Assembly (NCBI GenBank): GCA_963728475.1 | Contig: CAVSKL010000003.1 | Coordinates: forward strand, 682,001-746,000 | Direction: 5' to 3' | From: CAVSKL01 sp963728475 [NCBI: Candidatus Eiseniibacteriota bacterium] | GTDB lineage: Bacteria > Eisenbacteria > RBG-16-71-46 > JABDJR01 | DNA: 64,000 bases | Part shown: positions 16,836 to 25,449 of the stretch, piece by piece | Position numbering within the stretch: the stretch's first letter is position 1 | Layout: every line of letters begins with the position of its first letter | Program-made: the position numbers and the translations under genes | Notes under the pieces: model-generated | Told to the model about the DNA's origin: nothing | Databases searched by the model: none | What the model saw: only the letters and a program-made list of their open reading frames with translations

Positions 16836-17540
16836 ATGCCCAAGCCGTCCGGGATCGTCGCCGCCATCCTCCTCGTGATGGCGCCCGCGTTCGCCGGGGC
16901 CGCCCCCGGACCGGGAGCGGCCTGGAAGGCCGACTTGCGTTCCCTGGCCGGCCGCCGCACCGCGTGGCTCCTGGTGGCGGGGGGGGCCGCCGCCCTGGCG
17001 GCGGAGCGGGTGGAGGACCCCGATGCCCAGGCCTCGTTCCTTGGGGGGCGCGCCTTCGACGGAGCGAGCGACCTGGGAAACGTCTACGGAAACGGAGCCG
17101 TCCTCGCCGGGGGGGCTTTGGGTCTCCTGGCGGTGGGGACGTTCGCGGACCGGCCCAACCTCGCCCGGGCCGGCGGGGAGGCCGCTCGCGCGCTGGTCTG
17201 GAGCGCCGCCGCGGTATGGGTGCTCAAGCCGGCGGTGAACCGGCGGCGGCCCGACGGCGGGTCGCGCTCCTTCCCCTCCGGCCATACCGCCACCGCGTTC
17301 TCGGTGGCGCCGGTGGTGGCGGCTCGCTTCGGATGGGAGGCGGGGGTGGGCGCCTACGCTCTGGCCGGCGCCACCGCTCTCGGGCGCCTGGAGGACCGCA
17401 AGCACTATCTCTCGGACGTGGTGTTCGGCGCCGCGCTGGGGCTGGCGGCGGGGGAGGCGGTGGAGCACCACGACCGCAAGGGGAGGCTGCCCGAGGTGAG
17501 CGCCGGCCCCGGCGGGGTGACGGTCACCGCCGGCTTCTGA
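16836..17540 (+). CDS. PAP2-family membrane phosphatase
   Basis: 234 residues with a signal-like N-terminus and several hydrophobic segments. The three phosphatase motifs are present: KPAVNRRRP, FPSGHTAT and GRLEDRKHYLSDV, so catalytic His and Arg residues are intact. Family members remove phosphate from undecaprenyl pyrophosphate, phosphatidic acid or similar lipids at the membrane. The substrate here is unknown. Its 3' end overlaps the convergent lipoprotein gene by 17 bases. Confidence 0.9.
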   Translation: MPKPSGIVAAILLVMAPAFAGAAPGPGAAWKADLRSLAGRRTAWLLVAGGAAALAAERVEDPDAQASFLGGRAFDGASDLGNVYGNGAVLAGGALGLLAVGTFADRPNLARAGGEAARALVWSAAAVWVLKPAVNRRRPDGGSRSFPSGHTATAFSVAPVVAARFGWEAGVGAYALAGATALGRLEDRKHYLSDVVFGAALGLAAGEAVEHHDRKGRLPEVSAGPGGVTVTAGF

Positions 17541-18285
17541 GCCGGTCCCGGCCCGACCGGGACCCGCGAACCACGGCGAGGATTTCCCGCGCGGCGCGGA
17601 TGCTCCGGGTGGCCGCGTCCTGGAGGAGTACCGGATCCCGGGCGGTCGCCGCCGCTCCCATGTCGGCGAGCAGGCGGTCGTACTCCGCCGCCCTGGAGCC
17701 GCCCTCCTTCCGCTTCATCACCTCGGGACGGAGTCCCTGCCAGGCCAGCCTGATCTTCGCCAGCAGGCTGTCCGCGTTCCCGAAATCCGCCCGCTCGGCG
17801 GCAAGGATCAGGGTCCGCCCGTAGACGTCGAGCCGCACCGCCTCCACCACCTCGGGCGGGGCGAAAGCCGCGTAGACGTCCGGAAGCAGCAGGTCCACCC
17901 GGTGCACCGAGAGCCTGAGGCGCCGGGCGCTCAGGCGCACCACCGGATCGCGGAGCCGCGCCATCGCGTTGTCCATGCCGGCGAGGGTCTCCTCCGGCAC
18001 CCCCGCCTTCCGCGCCCGGGGCTTGAGGGTGGCCCAGTCGTCACGGATCCGCTTGGCCAGCGAGTCCGCCCCGGCCAGATCCCCGGCGTAGGCGCGGTCG
18101 AGGAGCGCGCGGGTGTCTTCGGTGATGGCGTTCAGGAGCGGGGGCGCCTCCGGCCGGGCCCGGGGTCCGCAGCCCACGGCCCCCGCCGCCGCCAGCCCGG
18201 CCAGCGCCAGGGCCAGGGCCGGGGCGAGGCGGCGCCCCGGGCGCGGCCGGATCCGGCGTTCGGGCCGCGGGCTAGTCTCCGGCAT
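17524..18285 (-). CDS. predicted lipoprotein with two helical repeats
   Basis: 253 residues; twin-arginine-rich N-region, hydrophobic stretch and lipobox AVGC, then an all-helical mature part. A module of ~90-100 residues occurs twice: 'ADSLAKRIRDDWATLKPRARKAG' and, later, 'ADSLLAKIRLAWQGLRPEV'. Each is followed by a helix ending in ARLRDP or ATARDP. The neighbouring lipoprotein (18272-18964) has the same two-module plan, so the pair are paralogues with overlapping ends. I recognise no named family. A periplasm-facing structural or binding role is inferred only from lipidation. Confidence 0.75.
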   Translation of the reverse strand: MPETSPRPERRIRPRPGRRLAPALALALAGLAAAGAVGCGPRARPEAPPLLNAITEDTRALLDRAYAGDLAGADSLAKRIRDDWATLKPRARKAGVPEETLAGMDNAMARLRDPVVRLSARRLRLSVHRVDLLLPDVYAAFAPPEVVEAVRLDVYGRTLILAAERADFGNADSLLAKIRLAWQGLRPEVMKRKEGGSRAAEYDRLLADMGAAATARDPVLLQDAATRSIRAAREILAVVRGSRSGRDRLRSRR

Positions 18286-18964
18286 CGGACTTCCGGAAGA
18301 CCTGCTCCAGCCGGTCCACCGTCTCCAGGCTCTGGGTGGCGGCGTCCTCGAGGAGCGCCGCGTCCCGGGCCCGGAGCGCGGTGGTCATCGCCTCCACGCT
18401 CAGATCGTACCCCGCCGCCGCGGGCTCGCCGTTCGCTTGGTCCGCCACCCGGGGCCGGAGCTTGTTCCAGATCGATCGGATGCGGGTGAGCGAGCCGTCC
18501 GCCGCCGCGAAGTTGGCCACCCGCGCGTCCAGCTCCACCGCGCGGCCGAGGTAGTCCAGTTGCCCGACCTCCGGGGGGACCTCGGTGTGGTAGAGCCCCA
18601 GGAACTCGGGGGTGAAGCGGGTCACCTCGTTGGCCGCGGCGGAGAGGCGGTCCGGGTCGTTCCGCACCTCCGCCCCGCGGAGGCCGGAAACCGCCCGGTC
18701 CATCCCCTCGAGGACCGGCGCCGGGGCGCCGTCCCGCTCCGCCTGAGGACGGTAGCTCTGCCAGTCGGCCTCCACTACCCGGACCAGCGAGTCGGCGCCG
18801 TCCATGGGGTTCGCCGCGGCCAGGTCCAGGATGTCCTCGGCCGAGCTCTCCAGGTCCTCGAGCACCGGGGGAGGGGATTTGGGAGCCCTGGCGCAACCGG
18901 CGCCGGCCGCGGCCAAGGCGGCCAAGGCGGCGAAGGCCGCCGCCCACCATGCCGAAACTCGCAT
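18272..18964 (-). CDS. predicted lipoprotein, paralogue of its downstream neighbour
   Basis: 230 residues with signal peptide and lipobox GAGC. The mature part contains the same repeated helical module as the protein at 17524 (ADSLVRVVEADWQSYRPQAE, later LTRIRSIWNKLRPRVADQ, then ALRARDAALLEDAATQSL). ATG at 18964 is preceded by GAAGGAG. Its stop lies inside the next gene's start (14-base overlap), so the two are translated from one message. Function unknown. Confidence 0.75.
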   Translation of the reverse strand: MRVSAWWAAAFAALAALAAAGAGCARAPKSPPPVLEDLESSAEDILDLAAANPMDGADSLVRVVEADWQSYRPQAERDGAPAPVLEGMDRAVSGLRGAEVRNDPDRLSAAANEVTRFTPEFLGLYHTEVPPEVGQLDYLGRAVELDARVANFAAADGSLTRIRSIWNKLRPRVADQANGEPAAAGYDLSVEAMTTALRARDAALLEDAATQSLETVDRLEQVFRKSDAGD

Positions 18965-19101
18965 CGCATCTCCTTCACGCCGGCCCGCGGCCGGTCCCGT
19001 TTCCCGCCGCCGGCGCCGGCCCGCGTCCGGCCTCCACGCGGCGGTCTTCAGCCCAGGATACCGATTGCCCCCCCGATCCGGCAAAGGGCCGGGGGGCGGC
19101 C

Positions 19102-20358
19102 TCACGGCTCGTAGCCTCGGAAGAAGGCCGCGTACAACGCCAGGTAGACGAGCTGCATCGCCGCCGCCAGATAGAACGGAAGCGCCAGCCGCCCCGCCTC
19201 GAACAGGTAGCCGGCCACGGTGGGGCCCACCGTCGCCGGAAGCTGCATCGAGACCGCGTTGAGGCTGGAGGCCAGCCCGCGCCGGTCGTCGGAAACCAAA
19301 CCCATGACCAGCGCCTGCCGGGCCCCGGCCGAACCCCGGTTGAAGGCGACGCGGAGCGCGTAGGCGGCGGAGGCCAAGCCGTACCGGGGGAGGACCGGGA
19401 GCGCGAGGAGGAGCGCCAGCCCCACCGACCGCGCCGCCACCACCGACCGCACCAGCCCGAAAGGGCGGGTGAGGGAGCCGGTGCCGAGCGAGGCCAGCCC
19501 GGTCAGCACGAACGCCCCCGCCATCATTGGCCCCACGCTTCCCGGGCCCACCCCGAACCGGAGCGAGAACCAGTAAGCGATGAGAGGTCCGGTGAGGCCG
19601 ATCGCCACCCCGTTGAAGGCGTTGGTGAGGACCAGGAGCACCAGCGCCCGGTTCTCCTTGCCCCGGCTCATGCCGGAGTCGCGAGCGGTGGGAGGGCCGC
19701 CGGCGGCGGCCTCCCGCTCCGCCTTCCCCGACCGAGGCCCCGGCTTCCCGCCGGGGGTGCCGGCCAGGATCGCCAGGTTCGCCATCGCCGCCCCCGCGGT
19801 GAGGAGGAAGAGCGGCCGGTAGGCCTCGGGGCCGGGAAGGAGGCGTTCCAGGAGCGGCACCGCGCCCGCCGCCAGTCCCCCCAGCGCCATTCCGAAGAAG
19901 CCCAGGGCCGAGTTCAGGCTGTAAACCAGGCCGCGGTCGCGGGGCGCGATGCTCTCGGCCAGCCACGCCCCCTCGGCGGGGGAGAAGGGCCCCGCCGCGC
20001 CGCTCTGGCCCCTCCCGAATCCCGCCACCACCGCCGCCGCGGCCAGGACCGGCCCCGACGCGGTGAGGAACGCGGCCAGGCCGGCGATCACGATCAGGCT
20101 CTCGTAGGCCAGGAGGAAGGGTTTGCGCCCGTGCCGGTCGGTGACCAGCCCCACCACCAGGCTCAGCCCCGCCCCCCCCAGCCCGGCGGCGGTGAGAAGC
20201 AGCCCGATCCGCCCCGCCCGCCAGCCGAGGGCGTCGAGGTAGAGCGCGAACGAGGCCACCAGCGCCCCCTGGCCCACGCTCCGGAGCGCGCGGCAGGCGA
20301 GGAGGCGGCGGGCGGCGGGGTCCAGCGCGCCGAAGGTGGTGCGCGGGAGAGGGATCAG
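19102..20358 (-). CDS. MFS transporter
   Basis: About 418 residues with 11-12 hydrophobic helices, the conserved loop motif VTDRHGRKPFLL between helices 2 and 3, and a polar central loop (GKPGPRSGKAEREAAAG). Belongs to the major facilitator superfamily of drug/metabolite exporters or importers; substrate unknown. No ATG, GTG or TTG lies where helix 1 should start: CTG at 20358 overlaps the stop of the upstream gene (CTGA) and gives a complete helix 1, while GTG at 20277 would cut into it. I use the CTG provisionally. It appears to be the third gene of a minus-strand operon with the hydrolase-like and barrel genes. Confidence 0.82.
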   Translation of the reverse strand: MIPLPRTTFGALDPAARRLLACRALRSVGQGALVASFALYLDALGWRAGRIGLLLTAAGLGGAGLSLVVGLVTDRHGRKPFLLAYESLIVIAGLAAFLTASGPVLAAAAVVAGFGRGQSGAAGPFSPAEGAWLAESIAPRDRGLVYSLNSALGFFGMALGGLAAGAVPLLERLLPGPEAYRPLFLLTAGAAMANLAILAGTPGGKPGPRSGKAEREAAAGGPPTARDSGMSRGKENRALVLLVLTNAFNGVAIGLTGPLIAYWFSLRFGVGPGSVGPMMAGAFVLTGLASLGTGSLTRPFGLVRSVVAARSVGLALLLALPVLPRYGLASAAYALRVAFNRGSAGARQALVMGLVSDDRRGLASSLNAVSMQLPATVGPTVAGYLFEAGRLALPFYLAAAMQLVYLALYAAFFRGYEP

Positions 20359-21245
20359 TTGTCCGGCCAGCCGCGGAAGGGGGGCTTGGCCAGCTCCGTC
20401 CGCAGGAACGAGGCCACCCGGTCGTAGTAGTCCCCGTCCAGGAGCGCCGCCGGCTCGCGCTTCGGATCGTGCGCGGCTCCGGGGATGATCCAGAGGTCCT
20501 TGTCGCGCGGGTAGCGCCGGTGGAGGTCCTCGGCCATCCAGGTGGGAAGGCTGAGCTCGGCGTCGCCGGCGATGAAGAAGATGGCCCCGTTGAACCGGTT
20601 CACCACCTTGTCGGGGTCGTCGCGGCGCTTCCATCCCTTGGGGACGAAGTAGGTCCGGTCGGGATCCTGCTCCTTGAGCACCCCCAGCCATTTCTCCGGG
20701 TTGTAGGGGGGAAACTCCGCCACCACCGCCCGCACCTCCGGCCGCTCCCCGGCCAGGGCGAGGGCGAGGTAGGCGCCCATCCCTTCGCCGTAGAGGGCCA
20801 CCTTCGTCGTGTCCACCTCGGGGCGCGCCCACAGGACGTAGAGCGCGGCGTGGGCGTCCTCCAGGAACTGCGGATAGAGGAGCGCGTCCCGGGCCACCGT
20901 GAACGGCGAGCTCTGTCCCCGCCCCCGGGTGTCGAAGGTGAGCACGTCGAAGCCGCGGCGGGCCAACGCCGAGACCGTGCCCAGCCGCGCGTCCATGGTG
21001 TCGCCGTCCCCGGGCAAGACCAGCACCGCCGGGCAGCGGCCCGGGGCGGGGGCCCCGGCCGAGTCCTGGGCGGGGACGAACCAGGCGGCCAGCCGCGCGG
21101 AGTCCGGGGTGGTGATGGTGAGCCGGAGGAAGTCGAGGGGTGGGGTCAGGGTCCCCGGGTTCCCGGTGTACTCCCAGGCTCCGGCGGGGGACGCGGCCAG
21201 CGTCCCCAGCGCCAGGGCGAGCGCTGCTGTCGTGATCCTGTTCAT
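20355..21245 (-). CDS. alpha/beta-hydrolase-like exported protein lacking the nucleophile serine
   Basis: 296 residues with a signal peptide (MNRITTAALALALGTLAASPAGA). The fold fits dienelactone hydrolase/prolyl-oligopeptidase-like enzymes: VLVLPGDGD near the oxyanion site, FDTRGRGQS, and a late His in IPGAAHDP. The nucleophile elbow, normally GxSxG, reads YGEGMGAY here, with Gly (GGG codon) at the Ser position, so classical hydrolysis is not expected. The ATG overlaps the upstream stop (ATGA), which supports this start. It lies between a barrel protein and an MFS transporter. Could be a binding pseudoenzyme or use different chemistry. Confidence 0.8.
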   Translation of the reverse strand: MNRITTAALALALGTLAASPAGAWEYTGNPGTLTPPLDFLRLTITTPDSARLAAWFVPAQDSAGAPAPGRCPAVLVLPGDGDTMDARLGTVSALARRGFDVLTFDTRGRGQSSPFTVARDALLYPQFLEDAHAALYVLWARPEVDTTKVALYGEGMGAYLALALAGERPEVRAVVAEFPPYNPEKWLGVLKEQDPDRTYFVPKGWKRRDDPDKVVNRFNGAIFFIAGDAELSLPTWMAEDLHRRYPRDKDLWIIPGAAHDPKREPAALLDGDYYDRVASFLRTELAKPPFRGWPDN

Positions 21246-22081
21246 GGTTCTGCGTTCCATATCAAGGCGATCCGGAGCCCGTGCTCCCGGGACCGGATCC
21301 AGTTGCCGTCCTGGCCGCTCTCCAGGGTGCCCGCGGCGTAGCGGAACCCGTAGGCCAGGGCGAGGTCGAGCGAGCGCCCCACCGGCCGTTCCACCCCCGC
21401 CCCGGCCTCGGCCAGGGTGAGGCTCATGGTCATGGGGCCGCCCTCGCTCCGGTGAGTATTCCAGCGGTTGCCGGTTCCCGCCCACCCCCGGAGCCGGAGC
21501 CTCGTCCGTTTCCCCAGCGGCCGGGCGTATTCCCCCCCCAGCATGGGGAGGGGGAGGAACTGGAGGTAGTCCTCGCGGCGGTCGTGGGTGGGGACCGGGG
21601 GATCGGCGTCCATCTCCAGCACCGGATGGTAGTGCTCGAGGCCGGCCAGCACCCGGATCCGCGACCCCGCCGGCGTGCCCCACACCCGGTAGCCCGCCTC
21701 CAGGCCCAGCCGCACCGTGGTGAGGGTGGAGCGGATCCGGCGCCCCGGCGGGTAGGCCCCGCCGTTGAAGTTGAAGCCGTCTCCGGCGTCGCCGGTCCCG
21801 CGCTGGCGGGTCCACGACCCGAACGCGGCCAGCCGCCAGCGGCCCAGCCGCCGCTCCACCCGGAGCGCCCCCTCGAATCCGGTCCGGTCGAGCCCGGGGG
21901 TGCGGTCCAGATCGAGGAAGGTGCCGGGGACGTCGCTCTCGCGCACCCGGGCCTCGGGTTCTCCGCGGAGGAGCGCGCCCTGCGCGGCCGCCGACCACGA
22001 TGCCCCCGCGGCGGGCGCCGCCGCCCAGGCCGCGGCCAGGGCCGGCGCCGCCACCGCGAACCACCGGATCCGCGCCCTCAT
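21242..22081 (-). CDS. outer-membrane beta-barrel protein
   Basis: 279 residues with a signal peptide (APALAAAWAAAPAAGA). The remainder alternates polar and hydrophobic residues in long strands (LRVERRLGRWRLAAFGSW, TVRLGLEAGYRVWG, RLRLRGWAGTGNRWNT, LDLALAYGFRYAAG), consistent with a small porin-like barrel. No specific family recognised. It is the first gene of the minus-strand group and divergent from the HD hydrolase with 45 bases between the two starts. Confidence 0.65.
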   Translation of the reverse strand: MRARIRWFAVAAPALAAAWAAAPAAGASWSAAAQGALLRGEPEARVRESDVPGTFLDLDRTPGLDRTGFEGALRVERRLGRWRLAAFGSWTRQRGTGDAGDGFNFNGGAYPPGRRIRSTLTTVRLGLEAGYRVWGTPAGSRIRVLAGLEHYHPVLEMDADPPVPTHDRREDYLQFLPLPMLGGEYARPLGKRTRLRLRGWAGTGNRWNTHRSEGGPMTMSLTLAEAGAGVERPVGRSLDLALAYGFRYAAGTLESGQDGNWIRSREHGLRIALIWNAEP

Positions 22082-22126
22082 GCTTGCCTCCGGCGCGTCG
22101 AGCGCGCACAATCGTCCGCCCAGCCC

Positions 22127-23500
22127 ATGCGAACCTCCGCTCCAGACGACGCCAAGACCATACGCGATCCGGTCCACGGCGACATCCGGGTGTCGGCCGA
22201 GGACCTTCCCCTTCTCGATTCCCCCCGGGTCCAGCGGTTGCGGGGGGTGAAGCAGCTCGGGAGCGCGTTCCACGTCTACCCGGGGGCTCAGCACACCCGG
22301 TTCGAGCACTCGCTCGGCGCCTACCACGCGGCCCGGCGGCTGACCGAGCGGATCCGCGCCAACCACCGCCGCGACCCCGCCTCCTGCCGGAACCTCACCC
22401 CTCGCGAGGCGGCGGTCATCCGGGCGGTCGCGCTCCTCCACGACGTCACCCACATCCCCCACGGCCACGCGGTGGAGGACCAGGACGGGCTCTTTCCCCG
22501 CCACGACCGCGCGGATCTCCTGTCCCGGGCCGTCCTCTCGGGGGAGCTGGGCCGCGCGCTCCGCGCGCGCCGGCTGGCCGCCCCGGTGGCCGCGCATCTC
22601 ACCGAGGCCTCGGCCCGCCGCTCCGCGACCCCCTTCCTGAGCCTGGTCGCCAACGGCCCGGTGGGGGCGGACATCCTCGATTACCTGCGCCGCGACGCCT
22701 ACTTCACCGGCCTCCGAATCGACTACGACGACCGGCTCCTGGACTACGTCAAGATCGACCCCGCCTCCGGCATCGTCTACGTGGACCTAGTCAAGCACGA
22801 CATGGACCGCGAGGACATCCTCACCGAGGTGATCGGGCTCCTGCGCTGCCGTTACGTGTGCTCGGAGCGGATCTACTACCACCACGCCAAGGTGGCCTCG
22901 GGAGCCCTCATCTCCCGGGCGGTGGAGCTGGCCATCCTCGGCGGGTTCACCCGGCGCGAGGCGGAGGGGGCCTCCGACAGCGGCTTGTTGACCCTGCTCC
23001 GCCGGCGGTCCTACGATGCTCACCCTCTCGGGACGGAAGCGCCCCGGGCCATCGGCCGCCTGCTCGACCGGTTCGAGGAGCGGCGCCTGCTCAAGCGCTG
23101 CTTCGTGATCGCGCGGGAGGGAAACGAGGAGCGCCAGGATGCCCTCGTCCGCGCCTTCGTCAACAACCAGCGGGAGCGGATGCGGGTGGAGCGCGAGATC
23201 GCGACGGCCCTGGGCCTCTCCGATCCCGCCGAGGTCATCGTCTACTGTCCCAACAAGAGGATGCAGCTCAAGGAGGCCTCGGTGCCGGTGCGCAGGGCCG
23301 GGAAGGGGATCCGGCCGCTCGCCGCCTACGCCGGCGAGTTCCCCGCGCTCGGCCAGCTGGTGGACGCGTACCGGGACCTGTGGAAGCTCTATGTGTTCGT
23401 GCCCGCCCGCGACCGCGAGGAGCTGGCCTGGGCGGGCCGCCGGGTGGAGAGGATCCTGGGACGGCGGTTCCCGGGGATCCGGAACCGGTACCGGCCCTGA
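22127..23500 (+). CDS. HD-domain phosphohydrolase, dNTPase/SAMHD1-like
   Basis: 457 residues. The N-terminus has DPVHGDIRVS and the metal-binding HD residues in HTRFEHSLGAYH and LLHDVTHIPHGHAVED, followed by ADILDYLRRDAYFTG, the layout of the SAMHD1/Dgt-like HD family. These enzymes hydrolyse dNTPs to deoxynucleosides and triphosphate. The long C-terminal half (YCPNKRMQLKEASV) also fits that family. It opens a plus-strand run of purine salvage genes, which supports a nucleotide role; deoxynucleosides released could enter the phosphorylase pathway. Exact substrate not provable from sequence. No clear SD before the ATG. Confidence 0.85.
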   Translation: MRTSAPDDAKTIRDPVHGDIRVSAEDLPLLDSPRVQRLRGVKQLGSAFHVYPGAQHTRFEHSLGAYHAARRLTERIRANHRRDPASCRNLTPREAAVIRAVALLHDVTHIPHGHAVEDQDGLFPRHDRADLLSRAVLSGELGRALRARRLAAPVAAHLTEASARRSATPFLSLVANGPVGADILDYLRRDAYFTGLRIDYDDRLLDYVKIDPASGIVYVDLVKHDMDREDILTEVIGLLRCRYVCSERIYYHHAKVASGALISRAVELAILGGFTRREAEGASDSGLLTLLRRRSYDAHPLGTEAPRAIGRLLDRFEERRLLKRCFVIAREGNEERQDALVRAFVNNQRERMRVEREIATALGLSDPAEVIVYCPNKRMQLKEASVPVRRAGKGIRPLAAYAGEFPALGQLVDAYRDLWKLYVFVPARDREELAWAGRRVERILGRRFPGIRNRYRP

Positions 23501-23533
23501 CCCCCGCAACCCCCAAACGTGAAGGATGAGCTC

Positions 23534-24097
23534 ATGAAGGAATGGAAGGACGGCATCGGCGCCGAGATCCGCGACGTGCTCTTCACCCGGGAACGGATCG
23601 CGGCCAAGGTCCGGGAGATGGGGGAGGAGATCCTCAAGGACTACGACGGGCGGCGGGTGCTGATGGTGGGCATTCTCAACGGCTGCTTCCCCTTCATGGC
23701 GGACCTGGTGCGCTCGGTCAACACCCACCTCGACGTGGATTTCATGTCGGTCTCCTCGTACGGAGGCGGCACCCGGTCCTCGGGGGTGGTCCGGATCCTC
23801 AAGGACCTGAACCAGGCGATCGAGGGGCGCCACGTGCTTCTGGTGGAGGACATCATCGACAGCGGCCTCACCGCGCGCTACCTCCTCGACAACCTGCTCA
23901 CCCGCCACCCGGCCTCGGTGGAGGTGTGCGCGCTTCTCGACAAGCGCGAGGCCCGCCGCGAGGAAGTGCCGGTCAAGTACGTGGGTTTCGAGTGCCCCAA
24001 CGAGTTCGTGGTGGGCTACGGCCTCGACTTCGACGGCCTCTACCGTAACCTCCCCTACATCGGGGTGCTGAAGGAAGAGGTCTACCAGGTCTCGTGA
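23534..24097 (+). CDS. hpt: hypoxanthine phosphoribosyltransferase
   Basis: 187 residues. Makes IMP (or GMP) from hypoxanthine (or guanine) and PRPP. The PRPP-binding motif VLLVEDIIDSGLT (residues 101-113), the flexible-loop SYGGGTRSSG and the purine-contact region VKYVGFECPNEFVVGYGLD are intact. ATG at 23534 is preceded by AAGGA at good spacing; a GTG 15 bases earlier is possible. Its stop overlaps the next gene's GTG. It would recycle the base released by the phosphorylase at the end of the operon. Confidence 0.95.
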   Translation: MKEWKDGIGAEIRDVLFTRERIAAKVREMGEEILKDYDGRRVLMVGILNGCFPFMADLVRSVNTHLDVDFMSVSSYGGGTRSSGVVRILKDLNQAIEGRHVLLVEDIIDSGLTARYLLDNLLTRHPASVEVCALLDKREARREEVPVKYVGFECPNEFVVGYGLDFDGLYRNLPYIGVLKEEVYQVS

Positions 24098-25449
24098 GAG
24101 CGCCGCGGTCCCATCGACACCTGGTGGTCCGGGGGGGAACCCTGGTCACCATGGACCCCACGCGCCGGGTGCTGCGGGGCGACGTGCTGGTCACCGACGG
24201 CCGGATTGCCGCGGTGGGGCCGGATCTCGCCGTCCCCCCGGCCACCCGCTCCCTCGACGCGGGAGGGCTCCACGTCCTGCCCGGCTTCGTCCAGGGGCAC
24301 GTTCACCTGGGCCAGTCGCTCTTCCGGGGGCTGGCCGAGGACCGCGAGCTCTTGAGCTGGCTCCGCGACCGGGTGTGGCCGCTCGAGGCCTCCCACACCG
24401 CGGAGAGCGCCTACTGGTCGGGGATGCTGGGAGCGGCGGACTGCCTTCTCTCCGGCACCACCACCGTCCAGGAAATCGGCCTGGTGCGGGGGATGGAGGG
24501 GATCTTCCGCGCCGTGCGCGACTCCGGGCTTCGCGCGGTCGCGGGCAAGTGCCTGATGGACGCCGGGGACGGGGTTCCGCCCGCGCTCCTCGAGGATCCC
24601 GCAGCGGCGCTGGAGGAGGCCGAGGACCTGTTCCGCCGCTGGGACGGCGAGGAGGACGGCCGGATCCGGGGCGCGGTCTGCCCCCGGTTCATCCTTTCCT
24701 GCTCGCCGCTCCTCTGGGAGAAGACGGGGGAGATGTCGGAGCGTCTCGGCGCTCCCATTCACACCCATCTCCTGGAATCCGAGGCCGAGGAGCGGGCGGT
24801 GCGGGCCGCCCTGGGCCGCGGGCAGATGGAGTTCCTGAACGAGGTGGGAATTCTCGGGCGGGATCTCCGGGTGGCCCACGCGGTGTGGCTGGGGGAGCCG
24901 CAGCTCGAGGTCTTGGGCGGCCGGCCGCTCCGGATCGCCCACTGTCCCTCCTCCAACCTGAAGCTGGGCTCGGGGATCGCCGACCTCCGCCGGCTCCGGG
25001 ACGCGGAAAACCTGGCGGTGGGGATCGGCGCCGACGGCGCCCCCTGTAACAACGACCTCGACGTCCTGGAGGAGATGCGCCTGGCCGCGCTCCTCCAGCA
25101 GCTCAAGCAGGGGCCGGGGCGCTTTCGCGCCCTGGAGGCGGTGGAGATGGCCACCGTGGACGGGGCCCGGGCGGTGGGCCTGGGTCCGGAGCTGGGGAGC
25201 CTGGAGCCGGGGAAGGCCGGGGACCTGGCGATTCTGGACCTGGAGCGCCCGCAGAGCTTCGGTCCGGAGGCGGTCTCGGTCTATGATCGTATCGTTTACG
25301 GAGCGGGCCGCGACGCCGTGCGTTGGGTCGTGGTCGACGGTGAGGTCGTGGTGGAGAAGGGAACGCTTCCGCACCTCGACCTCGGGCACATCATGACCCG
25401 GGCCGGGGAAGAGGTGCGCGCCCTCCTCGCCCGAACGGAGCTGCACTAG
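24094..25449 (+). CDS. amidohydrolase, MTA/SAH deaminase-like (TrzA/MtaD family)
   Basis: 451 residues. Metal-binding GHVHLGQ (His69, His71), THLLES, AHAVWL and IGADGAPCNN (Asp) motifs mark the metal-dependent deaminase branch. The CPSSNLKLGSGIADL and NNDLDVLEEMR segments are typical of 5-methylthioadenosine/S-adenosylhomocysteine deaminases; guanine or other aminopurine deamination is the alternative. GTG start overlaps hpt. Lying directly before adenosine deaminase, it suggests purine deamination in two specificities within one operon. Confidence 0.88.
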   Translation: MRAPRSHRHLVVRGGTLVTMDPTRRVLRGDVLVTDGRIAAVGPDLAVPPATRSLDAGGLHVLPGFVQGHVHLGQSLFRGLAEDRELLSWLRDRVWPLEASHTAESAYWSGMLGAADCLLSGTTTVQEIGLVRGMEGIFRAVRDSGLRAVAGKCLMDAGDGVPPALLEDPAAALEEAEDLFRRWDGEEDGRIRGAVCPRFILSCSPLLWEKTGEMSERLGAPIHTHLLESEAEERAVRAALGRGQMEFLNEVGILGRDLRVAHAVWLGEPQLEVLGGRPLRIAHCPSSNLKLGSGIADLRRLRDAENLAVGIGADGAPCNNDLDVLEEMRLAALLQQLKQGPGRFRALEAVEMATVDGARAVGLGPELGSLEPGKAGDLAILDLERPQSFGPEAVSVYDRIVYGAGRDAVRWVVVDGEVVVEKGTLPHLDLGHIMTRAGEEVRALLARTELH

